Notes: generated by a model not told the origin, from the letters alone. A stretch of 5,775 nucleotides of DNA from Cyanobacteria bacterium UBA947 (GCA_002293275.1 DBCX01000037.1:52427-58201), one strand, 5' to 3'; counted from the stretch's first letter, positions 1-5,321 are shown. A program made the numbers and translations.

Positions 1-13
1 GAAATTTAAATAG

Positions 14-220
14 TTATTTTTCCTGAATAATAACTTCGCAGCCAAGGATCTCGGCGATGATTTTCATCTCGGAGTACTTTAAAGTATTGTTGTATAGTTT
101 TTGCGACAAATTACTGAGCGCATAGTGTTTTTTTAAACGAACACCAAGTTCCGCAGCAAGTTGACTCATTGTCATGCGCTTTTTTGCAAGCAATATTTTT
201 ACGTCCGTAACAATATCCAT
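14..220 (-). CDS. Small Cro/C1-type (XRE-like) helix-turn-helix protein
   Basis: A 68-residue protein that is essentially one helix-turn-helix domain. Residues 5-13 form a first helix (VKILLAKKR). 'MTMSQLAAELGV' (16-27) is the second helix and turn, and 'LSNLSQKLYNN' (35-45) is the likely recognition helix. 'KYSEMKIIAEILGCEV' (48-63) is the C-terminal helix found in short phage- and plasmid-type Cro/C1 proteins. The link 'RLKKHYA' between helices 2 and 3 is longer than usual. No other domain is present, so it probably binds DNA as a dimer. It is divergent from a 59-residue ORF, and the shared intergenic region holds a perfect palindrome overlapping a promoter, so repression of that ORF and of itself is likely (inference). 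No Shine-Dalgarno precedes the ATG; a TATAAT box lies 6 nt upstream, suggesting a leaderless mRNA. The domain call is firm; the targets are inferred. Confidence 0.82.
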   Translation of the reverse strand: MDIVTDVKILLAKKRMTMSQLAAELGVRLKKHYALSNLSQKLYNNTLKYSEMKIIAEILGCEVIIQEK

Positions 221-226
221 TGAATT

Positions 227-232
227 ATTATA
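227..232 (-). promoter_or_regulatory. Perfect -10 box (TATAAT) of the HTH gene, leaderless arrangement
   Basis: On the minus strand TATAAT ends exactly 6 nt before the ATG at 220, so a normal transcription start would fall on or within 1-2 nt of the start codon. No convincing -35 box lies 16-18 bp upstream (GTCAAG at the 17-bp position). The box overlaps a TACTAAA half-site at 231-237, consistent with autoregulation. Confidence 0.5.
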
Positions 233-250
233 CTAAATAATTCCAGTGGC

Positions 251-279
251 TTGACTTTTGTTTTATGATATACTAAAAT
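251..279 (+). promoter_or_regulatory. Sigma70-type promoter for the 59-residue ORF
   Basis: TTGACT (251-256), a 17-bp spacer and TAAAAT (274-279) make a near-consensus housekeeping promoter on the plus strand. Transcription would start at about 286, giving a leader of roughly 38 nt with a strong Shine-Dalgarno. The -10 box lies inside the palindrome at 271-288, so a protein bound there would block this promoter. Confidence 0.65.
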
Positions 280-288
280 ATTTTAGTA
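271..288. repeat. Perfect 18-bp palindrome, probable operator of the HTH protein
   Basis: TACTAAAAT followed directly by its exact reverse complement ATTTTAGTA. Related half-sites lie nearby: TACTAAAT at 231-238, overlapping the -10 of the HTH gene, and AACTAAAA at 291-298. Placing two-fold symmetric sites on both divergent promoters beside a small HTH gene is the usual layout of a Cro/C1-type operator. That the HTH protein binds here is inferred. Confidence 0.6.
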
Positions 289-310
289 CCAACTAAAACA
301 AATTTACAAT

Positions 311-317
311 AAGGAGG
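311..317 (+). promoter_or_regulatory. Strong Shine-Dalgarno (AAGGAGG) for the 59-residue ORF
   Basis: AAGGAGG lies 6 nt before the ATG at 324, an optimal fit to the 16S rRNA tail. It is the best ribosome binding site in the window and supports the short ORF as a real gene; several longer genes here have no such site. Confidence 0.8.
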
Positions 318-323
318 AAAACC

Positions 324-503
324 ATGGAAAAAGCAGCTAAACTTGCAGAAAAAATATATAATATAAGCTCGATTCTACAGCAATACTGCCGTATTAATGA
401 TGAAGATTTCGAGGTGGCAAAAATCTCAACGCTGGTTGACTGCATATACCAAAACGCCGACTACCTCAACGCCGCTTTTATCAACGAGTTTGAGGAGGTG
501 TAA
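324..503 (+). CDS. Hypothetical 59-residue protein under HTH/operator control
   Basis: Reading from the ATG gives a 59-residue protein starting MEKAAKLAEKIYNIS and ending FINEFEEV. It is acidic and predicted mostly helical. Residues 2-21 form an amphipathic helix, followed by a short turn with 'RINDEDFEV' and a second long helix 'ISTLVDCIYQNADYLNAAF'. There are two cysteines, no signal peptide and no membrane segment. I do not recognise the family. The perfect Shine-Dalgarno, near-consensus promoter and adjacent divergent HTH gene make it a real gene. Together the two resemble a small regulator/partner module, for example an antitoxin-like or anti-repressor pair or the remnant of an integrated element, but the sequence does not prove any of these. 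Its stop lies 4 nt from the stop of convergent rpsU. Confidence 0.72.
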   Translation: MEKAAKLAEKIYNISSILQQYCRINDEDFEVAKISTLVDCIYQNADYLNAAFINEFEEV

Positions 504-515
504 AATTTTACACCT
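496..515. terminator. Perfect 20-bp palindrome spanning both convergent stop codons, possible bidirectional terminator
   Basis: AGGTGTAAAA is followed by its exact reverse complement TTTTACACCT. As RNA it could form an 8-bp stem with an AAUU loop from either strand. It contains the stop of the 59-residue ORF (501-503) and the stop of rpsU (508-510). There is no real U-tract after it: plus continues TTCTCTT, minus continues CCTCAAA. It is therefore at best a weak intrinsic terminator, or a 3'-end stabilising hairpin. Confidence 0.45.
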
Positions 516-681
516 TTCTCTTGCGCGCGGCTTCTGACTTGCGCTTACGTTTTACGCTCGGTTTTTCGTAACGCTCGCGCTTTTTAACCTCGGAAAGTAT
601 ACCGGCCTTTTGGATTTTTTTCTTGAAACGACGCAATGCGCTTTCAATGCTTTCGTTGTCGCCTACTTTAACTTCTGCCAT
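508..681 (-). CDS. rpsU: Small ribosomal subunit protein bS21
   Basis: A 57-residue, very basic protein of the bS21 family, a late-assembling 30S protein near the mRNA/anti-Shine-Dalgarno platform. It has the expected features: N-terminal 'VKVGDNESIESALRRFKKKIQKAGILSEVKKRERYEKPS', then a Lys/Arg-rich tail 'VKRKRKSEAARKRKV'. An in-frame upstream ATG at 750 would add 23 residues (MYIFSSYNSF...). That extension is rejected because it covers the promoter boxes at 727-755 and does not resemble the family. The chosen ATG gives MAEVKVGDNES, a typical bS21 start and length, and is preceded by AAGGTGG at 695-701, a ribosome binding site with rather long spacing (about 13 nt). The gene is monocistronic: its own promoter lies upstream and a convergent gene ends 4 nt beyond its stop. 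Confidence 0.93.
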   Translation of the reverse strand: MAEVKVGDNESIESALRRFKKKIQKAGILSEVKKRERYEKPSVKRKRKSEAARKRKV

Positions 682-704
682 TTGTGTAAATTCACCACCT
701 TCAA

Positions 705-718
705 AAGTACTAGTACTT
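705..718. repeat. Perfect 14-bp palindrome at the start of the rpsU leader
   Basis: AAGTACT followed by AGTACTT, without spacer. It begins about 2-3 nt after the predicted rpsU transcription start (about 720), so it would be at the very 5' end of the mRNA as well as just downstream of the promoter. It could be an operator or a short 5'-protective hairpin; which one cannot be decided from sequence. Confidence 0.45.
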
Positions 719-726
719 ATAAACGA

Positions 727-755
727 ATTGTAACTTGAAAAAATATACAAGTCAA
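727..755 (-). promoter_or_regulatory. Near-consensus sigma70 promoter of rpsU
   Basis: On the minus strand TTGACT (755-750), a 17-bp spacer and TACAAT (732-727) form a strong promoter, with the predicted start at about 720 and a leader of about 39 nt. The -35 box contains the TGA stop (754-752) of the upstream membrane protein gene, so there is no space between that gene and this promoter. This promoter also decides the rpsU start codon at 681. Confidence 0.78.
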
Positions 756-1810
756 GTCTTACGACAAATCAAATAAGCCGTGATAACAACCGTCAGCGGC
801 ACGCACGCCAAAATCCCGATACTGCCCACAAGCGCCGAGATAATTTCTGAGACTGTGTTGTTCAGGTTGAAGAATTTTTGCATATCAATATTGCTTGACA
901 GCAGCACAAGCGGCAGCGATGCGCCAAGATACACAAGAATCAACGTGTTTGACATCGTACCTATGATATCTTTGCCCACATTCATCCCGGAGCGGATAAG
1001 TTCTTTGAACCCGAGCGCGGGATCTGTTTCGTGAACCTCGTTAATCGTACTCGCGATTGATATCCCAACATCTGTCACGGCGCCGAGCGTTGCCAAAATC
1101 ATTGATGCGGACAAAATCCCTTTGAAATCCAAATCCGGCCGCATCGCGTACAAGAAGGTGGCTTCTTCGCTGCTGAACCCGCTCAAATACGCCATATTTA
1201 TCGCAACAAACGAGAGTACGGCCGCCAGAACAAGGCTCAACGCAGTCCCGAGCACGGCCGCTGTGCTTTTTGTGTTGAAGCCGCCGACCAAATACATTGT
1301 TATCATTGTTGAAATCACGCTGACAACAAGCGCGGCAAAAATCGGTGACAGGCCGTTCAATGCCATCGGCACCAGCACCCAAAAAATCAGCGCGACGGTC
1401 GCCGCGATTGACACAAGCGCAAAAACGCCCTTGCGGCCGCCGATTGCGATAAGTCCGGTACAAAAAATCACCGCAAAAATCACCACCGCAAACGAGCGCT
1501 GCAAATCCGCGATGTAAAAATTCACATCCTCCGCGGTTGAGATAAACTCTGATACCGGCTCCACGTGCAATATTACCTTTGAGCCCTTTTGGATGTCAAT
1601 GTTATAGGCGGGGTTTTCATTCAAAAGGTTGTCGATTTGCCGCAGCGCGCCTTTAAATTTGCCCGATGTAATCTTCACAACCGCAGTTTGCTTGAAATCG
1701 TCCTCATAGCTTACGCTTTGAACCACGCCGCGTTCTGACGGAAGCATGGTCTGCGCGTGCGATGCGAGCCCAAACAAAAATACTGCCAAAACAATAAACA
1801 ATTTCTTCAT
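752..1810 (-). CDS. YibE/F-family multi-pass membrane protein
   Basis: A 352-residue protein of the YibE/F family, polytopic inner-membrane proteins of unproven transport function. Residues 1-19 are a signal peptide (MKKLFIVLAVFLFGLASHA, AxA-like site before QT). Residues 20-104 form a soluble extracytoplasmic domain rich in beta strand ('ERGVVQSVSYEDDFKQTAVVKI', 'GSKVILHVEP'). Hydrophobic segments follow at about 106-124, 128-149, 152-175, 185-206, 232-255, 288-306 and 322-346. The family's conserved core is clear: 'ATLGAVTDVGISIAST' (240-255), then 'SGMNVGKDIIGTMSNTLILVYLGASLP' (274-300). Length fits a single-chain YibE/F protein. It is divergent from the TPR gene with 14 bp between start codons. 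There is no Shine-Dalgarno; a promoter inside the first TPR codons ends 6 nt before the ATG. The substrate is unknown. Confidence 0.88.
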   Translation of the reverse strand: MKKLFIVLAVFLFGLASHAQTMLPSERGVVQSVSYEDDFKQTAVVKITSGKFKGALRQIDNLLNENPAYNIDIQKGSKVILHVEPVSEFISTAEDVNFYIADLQRSFAVVIFAVIFCTGLIAIGGRKGVFALVSIAATVALIFWVLVPMALNGLSPIFAALVVSVISTMITMYLVGGFNTKSTAAVLGTALSLVLAAVLSFVAINMAYLSGFSSEEATFLYAMRPDLDFKGILSASMILATLGAVTDVGISIASTINEVHETDPALGFKELIRSGMNVGKDIIGTMSNTLILVYLGASLPLVLLSSNIDMQKFFNLNNTVSEIISALVGSIGILACVPLTVVITAYLICRKT

Positions 1811-1812
1811 GT

Positions 1813-1818
1813 TAAAAT
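1813..1818 (+). promoter_or_regulatory. -10-like box (TAAAAT) 6 nt before the TPR start codon
   Basis: TAAAAT sits exactly 6 nt before the ATG at 1825, and the sequence between has no Shine-Dalgarno. No good -35 is seen at the 17-bp position (AACAAT at 1790-1795). With only 14 bp between two divergent ATGs, leaderless transcription is the simplest reading for both genes. Confidence 0.4.
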
Positions 1819-1845
1819 ATTATCATGGAAGATGTAAAATGTCAG
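1817..1845 (-). promoter_or_regulatory. Promoter of the YibE/F gene, leaderless arrangement
   Basis: On the minus strand CTGACA (1845-1840), a 17-bp spacer and TAATAT (1822-1817) match a sigma70 promoter at five and four of six positions. The -10 box ends 6 nt before the ATG at 1810, placing transcription start at the start codon. The -35 box lies inside codons 6-7 of the divergent TPR gene. Confidence 0.5.
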
Positions 1846-3510
1846 GCGTTGGAAAATTTCAAATCGGGTGATTTTGCAAAGGCAAAAACGGGCTTTGAGA
1901 CAGTCGTGAAATTTGAGCCTGATGATGCGCAAAACTGGTTTCATCTGGCGGTTTGCTACGAAAATCTTGATGATTACATCACGGCCGAGAACGCCTATAA
2001 CACGGCGATTGGGCTAAACCCGGATTACATTGACGCAATCAAAAACCTTTGCGTGCTGCACGTGAAAAACAACGAGGCAAAAAAGGCCGTTGAGCTTGGC
2101 AAGTCTATTCTTGGCAAAGTTGATGATTATTCGGTTTATTATATTATCGGCACGGCGTGCATGGCGGCGCGCAATTTTATTGAAAGCATCTTTTTTCTCG
2201 GCAAGGCGCTTGAGCTCAACCCGAAACACGCGCAGATTTATAACAACCTTGGCACCTGCTACATTTCAACCGGCGAGCTTGACCGGGCGCGCGAGGCGTA
2301 CGAAAAGGCATGCAAACTTGAGCCCAAAAACGATTTGACGATTTTTAACATCGGCTCAATCTATCAGGTTCAAGAAAACCACAAAAAGGCGATTGAGTAC
2401 TTCCAAAAGGCCTGGGAGCTTGAGCCGGAGGACGAGTATCTTGTTGCGATGGCGCTGTCGGAGACAAAGCTCGGGCAATACGACGCGGCGATAGGGCATT
2501 ACAAGATTTTGGCCGCAAACAACCCGGCAAAACCCAATTACCGCTACAATCTTGCCGGATGCTACGAGGCAAAAGGCGATTATATCAACGCGGCAGGGAT
2601 TTTGGCGCAGCTTGTTATGATGAACCCCAAATCCGCCGCGATGATGGCAAAGCTGGCCAGAGTCTACACCAAGCTAAACCAGCCGCTGCACGCAAAAGAG
2701 CTTTATGACAAGATTATCATGCAAGGGAGCGCATCGTTTGAGATTTATTATGAATTCGCCTCAATTTGCGCACGAACGGGCGACCTTGACACGGCGGAAA
2801 AGAATTTCAAAAAAGCGTTGAGTCTTACAGGTGACGCGGCTGATAACGTATCAAGCGAGCAATGCGCCTTGGCGCACAAGGATTTGGGCGTAATCTATCT
2901 CGGTCGCCGCCAGTTTGACTGGGCACGCGACGAGTTTTGTCAGGCGCTTGAAATCGCGCCAAACGACAGCAGCATCGTTTTTGAATACGCGAATTTTCTG
3001 CACGCAACGGCTGATTTTGAGCAGGCGGACAAAATGTATAAGCGCGCGCTTGCGCTTGACCCGGAAAACCCTGATATATTGGGGTTCAGCGCGCTAAATA
3101 AAATCCACACGCAAGATTGGGACACCGCCGTGGGGCAAATTGAGAAAGTAATTGCCGCGCACCCGGCCGAATCGTTTTTTTACTACATAGCGGGCCGATT
3201 GAAATTCCTCAAAAAAGAATACGAGCAGGCGAAAAATTATCTGGTGCGCTCGTATGAGCTAAAACCCACCAACGACGCACAAAACCTGCTCGGGCTCTGC
3301 TATTATGAGCTGGAAAACTTTGCGCAGGCGAACGAAATCTTCACAAACCTTTTGAAAGAAAGCCCTGCTAACGTGAATTTAATGTTGAGCAGCGCAAACT
3401 GCTATGAAAAACTGGGTAATTTTGACGCTGCAATCGCGCAGGCGCAAGAGGCAGTGGAAATCTTCCCCGAATGCGAAGAAGCTCATGAGCTAATCCGGCG
3501 ATTGTCGTAG
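1825..3510 (+). CDS. Large tetratricopeptide-repeat (TPR) protein, about 16 repeats
   Basis: A 561-residue protein made almost entirely of TPR units, a helical scaffold for protein-protein contacts. About 16 repeats of 34 residues run from near residue 3 to 553. Clear examples are 38-71 ('WFHLAVCYENLDDYITAENAYNTAIGLNPD'), 138-171, 172-205, 383-416 and 519-552, each with the expected small residues, Tyr/Ala at helix B and Pro at the end. A short non-canonical insert at 334-347 (LTGDAADNVSSEQC) separates the first ten repeats from the last six. There is no signal peptide or membrane segment, so it is probably cytoplasmic. It has no catalytic domain. It lies 24 bp upstream of flhB on the same strand and may share transcripts with it, so a link to motility or export is possible but unproven. 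The start is chosen at the ATG 14 bp from the divergent gene; the repeat array begins almost at once after it. Confidence 0.9.
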   Translation: MEDVKCQALENFKSGDFAKAKTGFETVVKFEPDDAQNWFHLAVCYENLDDYITAENAYNTAIGLNPDYIDAIKNLCVLHVKNNEAKKAVELGKSILGKVDDYSVYYIIGTACMAARNFIESIFFLGKALELNPKHAQIYNNLGTCYISTGELDRAREAYEKACKLEPKNDLTIFNIGSIYQVQENHKKAIEYFQKAWELEPEDEYLVAMALSETKLGQYDAAIGHYKILAANNPAKPNYRYNLAGCYEAKGDYINAAGILAQLVMMNPKSAAMMAKLARVYTKLNQPLHAKELYDKIIMQGSASFEIYYEFASICARTGDLDTAEKNFKKALSLTGDAADNVSSEQCALAHKDLGVIYLGRRQFDWARDEFCQALEIAPNDSSIVFEYANFLHATADFEQADKMYKRALALDPENPDILGFSALNKIHTQDWDTAVGQIEKVIAAHPAESFFYYIAGRLKFLKKEYEQAKNYLVRSYELKPTNDAQNLLGLCYYELENFAQANEIFTNLLKESPANVNLMLSSANCYEKLGNFDAAIAQAQEAVEIFPECEEAHELIRRLS

Positions 3511-3522
3511 ACATTTTCATGA

Positions 3523-3528
3523 TAACAT
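3523..3528 (+). promoter_or_regulatory. -10-like box (TAACAT) 6 nt before the flhB start codon
   Basis: The 24-bp gap between the TPR stop and flhB ATG has no Shine-Dalgarno, but TAACAT lies exactly 6 nt before the ATG, the same layout as three other genes here. The -35 region is weak. Read-through from the TPR gene is the alternative. Confidence 0.3.
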
Positions 3529-3534
3529 GTAGTC

Positions 3535-4599
3535 ATGGGTGATGAGGACAAGCAGTTTGAAGCCACGCCGCGCAAGCTTGAGCAGGCGCGCAAGGAAGGT
3601 CAGGTCGTCAAATCAAAGGATTTTTCGACCGCGATTGCGCTGCTTGTTATGTTCAGCGCAATCCTCGGGTTGGCGCCGTTTATTTGGGAGCAAATCGTCA
3701 CGCTTTTTACGCTGCTGTACGAGCAAATCCCGAACCAGCACATATCAGATATCGGTATGACCTATATTTTCACGATTGTCACAAAGGCCGCGGTGCTGAT
3801 TATCGCGCCGATACTGTTTGTGGCGTGGTTTATTGCGATATTGGCCGACTTTATCCAGGTGGGACCGCTGGTGACATTCACCCCGCTTATCCCAAAACCC
3901 GACAAACTCAACCCCACCAAGTATTTCAAAAACCTTATCTCGCCAAAGACATTATTTGAACTGGTTAAAAATATTGTTAAGGTGCTGCTGCTCGGATATA
4001 TCGGGTGGAGCGTGTATTCCGCGCACATTGAGGGCATTTTTATGCTCGCGTCAATTGATAACAATTTCGCCGTGATGGTAAAGTTCGGCCAGCTTATCAT
4101 TGAGTTCATTTTCAAGGCGGGACTTGCGTTTTTGGTGATTTCGGCGGCGGATTACGGGGTGACAAAGTGGAAATTCTTAAAAGACCAGAAAATGTCGTTC
4201 AAGGAGATAAAGGACGAATACAAGAACACCGAGGGTGATCCGCACGTGAAAGCCGCGCTGCGCCAGCGCCGGATGCAGATGCTGCAGCAAGGGATGATGG
4301 ATTCGGTGCCTGATGCGGATTTTGTCGTCACAAACCCGATACACGTCGCCTGCGCGCTAAAATACGACGCCGAGGAGATGGAATCGCCCACACTGCTTGC
4401 CAAAGGCAGCGCGTTAATCGCAGAAAAAATCAAAGAAATCGCAAGAGAACACAATATCCCAATCATTGAAACCCCGCCGGTCGCGCGAGCAATCTACAAA
4501 ATGATGGAGGTGAACCAGCAGGTTCCGCCTGAGCTCTACAAAGCCGTCGCCGAAATCCTTATGTTTGTTTACAAGATGAAGAACCCTGATCTTCAATAA
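3535..4599 (+). CDS. flhB: Flagellar type III export apparatus protein FlhB
   Basis: A 354-residue FlhB, the membrane component of the flagellar type III export gate whose cytoplasmic domain switches specificity from rod/hook to filament substrates. The N-terminus has the family signature 'KQFEATPRKLEQARKEGQVVKSKD' (6-29). Four membrane segments are seen at about 31-54, 76-106, 143-163 and 184-206. A basic linker 'KWKFLKDQKMSFKEIKDEYKNTEGDPHVKAALRQRRMQ' (211-248) is typical, as is the C-terminal 'PPVARAIYK' and 'VPPELYKAVAEILMFVY'. The autocleavage site reads NPIH (267-270; bases 4333-4344) where most of the family has NPTH. Asn and Pro, between which the chain is cut, are present. Length is normal. 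A non-flagellar SctU is the alternative, but a FliA-like sigma gene next door favours flagella. There is no Shine-Dalgarno. The 3' end overlaps the convergent sigma gene by 7 bp. Confidence 0.93.
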   Translation: MGDEDKQFEATPRKLEQARKEGQVVKSKDFSTAIALLVMFSAILGLAPFIWEQIVTLFTLLYEQIPNQHISDIGMTYIFTIVTKAAVLIIAPILFVAWFIAILADFIQVGPLVTFTPLIPKPDKLNPTKYFKNLISPKTLFELVKNIVKVLLLGYIGWSVYSAHIEGIFMLASIDNNFAVMVKFGQLIIEFIFKAGLAFLVISAADYGVTKWKFLKDQKMSFKEIKDEYKNTEGDPHVKAALRQRRMQMLQQGMMDSVPDADFVVTNPIHVACALKYDAEEMESPTLLAKGSALIAEKIKEIAREHNIPIIETPPVARAIYKMMEVNQQVPPELYKAVAEILMFVYKMKNPDLQ

Positions 4600-5255
4600 C
4601 CGTAGTGGTCGCGCGCGTTCAGGTATTCTTTGACACTGTTAAGCGACGCCTGCACAATACGTGTGACACGCGAGGAGGACAGTCCGATTTGTTTTGCGAT
4701 GTCTTTTACCTGCATATTCCGGTAAAACCGGTATTCCACAACGGTTCTCTCTTTTGCCGGCAGCTTTGAAATGGCCTCACGGATAAGTTTACCCATCTCG
4801 GAAATCTCCGCACTCTCATCAGGTGTGGCTTTCGGGTCTTTTATAAAATCAAACGACGAGTCATTATCGCTTGCGGCCGCGGCCAGCCCGTCAATTGACA
4901 GGATTGTTTCGTAGACCGCCTCACGGACCTTTGCCTGCGGCATATCTACGCCTTCTGCTGCTTCTTCCTCGTCGTATTCGCCTTCTGCCTTGTGTTTGAG
5001 CGAGTACCATTTGTACCTTATACGCAATTCGTTTCTGATTGCCCAGCGGATAGCGGTCGCGATATATGCGCCGTTGTAGCGCTCCATCTGCTCTGGGGTT
5101 TTGTTTTTGATTAAAACCTGCAGCGCAATAACACCGATTGATACCAATTCTTCGTACTCAACCATGTGTGACGGAATGCGGCGCTGCTCAACTTTTGCCA
5201 CCTTCTGCACAATCTCAAGATATTCTTTCAGTTTTTCTTTATCCTGCATAATCAT
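4593..5255 (-). CDS. Sigma-70 family RNA polymerase sigma factor, FliA/WhiG-like
   Basis: A 220-residue alternative sigma factor. Region 2 is at about 12-85: 'RIPSHMVEYEELVSIGVIALQVLI' (26-49) matches the 2.1-2.2 core-binding helix, and 'GAYIATAIRWAIRNELRIRYKW' (62-83) covers the 2.3-2.4 -10-recognition part. Region 4 is at about 155-212: 'LPAKERTVVEYRFYRNMQVKDIAKQIGLSSSRVTRIVQASLNSVKEYL', with the HTH at 183-203; 'SSSRVTRI' resembles the FliA motif SESRVSQI. Between them there is no recognisable sigma-3 helix-turn-helix. Instead there is an acidic stretch (92-104) and a 'LSIDG...DFIKDPKATPDES' segment (119-148) like the 3.2 linker of FliA. It may direct flagellar or other stress/envelope genes; FliA identity is moderately supported by neighbouring flhB. 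Two in-frame stops (TAA TAA) precede the first ATG by one codon; a second ATG two codons later (5249) is equally possible. No Shine-Dalgarno. Confidence 0.85.
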   Translation of the reverse strand: MIMQDKEKLKEYLEIVQKVAKVEQRRIPSHMVEYEELVSIGVIALQVLIKNKTPEQMERYNGAYIATAIRWAIRNELRIRYKWYSLKHKAEGEYDEEEAAEGVDMPQAKVREAVYETILSIDGLAAAASDNDSSFDFIKDPKATPDESAEISEMGKLIREAISKLPAKERTVVEYRFYRNMQVKDIAKQIGLSSSRVTRIVQASLNSVKEYLNARDHYGY

Positions 5256-5263
5256 GGGTTATT

Positions 5264-5292
5264 ACCATTTTATCACAAGGATAAAATATGGT
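5264..5292. repeat. Inverted repeat upstream of the sigma factor gene
   Basis: ACCATTTTATC (5264-5274) pairs with GATAAAATATGGT (5280-5292) around a 5-nt loop, with a two-base AT bulge in the right arm. It begins 9 bp before the sigma start codon. It could be an operator over the promoter, or a 5' UTR hairpin if transcription starts further upstream, for example from the TATAAA at 5298-5303 (minus strand). Confidence 0.45.
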
Positions 5293-5321
5293 TATCATTT
5301 ATAAGGATGAGATGAGAAATT

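Noticed and set aside
1..503. Classic toxin-antitoxin pair
   Set aside because: The two genes are divergent rather than in one operon, and the 59-residue protein shows no known toxin or antitoxin motif, so the label is not supported beyond a possibility.
682..750. N-terminal extension of the rpsU reading frame to an ATG at 750
   Set aside because: The extension covers the -10 and most of the spacer of a near-consensus promoter, does not look like bS21, and the internal ATG at 681 gives a standard start preceded by AAGGTGG.
780..1517. Open frames on the plus strand (780-1034, 1122-1517) and a second minus frame (1041-1463) within the YibE/F gene
   Set aside because: They are shadows of a clearly conserved membrane protein gene; their translations show no domain and have no ribosome binding site or promoter.
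2014..3125. Several open frames on both strands within the TPR gene
   Set aside because: The TPR frame shows regular 34-residue repeats throughout; the other frames are Arg/Ser/Ala-rich compositional shadows.
1825..3510. TPR repeats as a DNA tandem repeat or recombination array
   Set aside because: The periodicity is in the protein; neighbouring repeats differ strongly at the DNA level.
3539..4596. Open frames overlapping flhB on both strands (3539-3760, 3684-3959, 3762-4115, 4152-4466, 4414-4596)
   Set aside because: flhB is intact and recognisable from end to end; the alternative frames have no family features.
5101..5304. 67-residue plus-strand frame across the sigma factor start
   Set aside because: It is antisense to region 2 of the sigma factor, Ser/Cys-rich, and has no Shine-Dalgarno.
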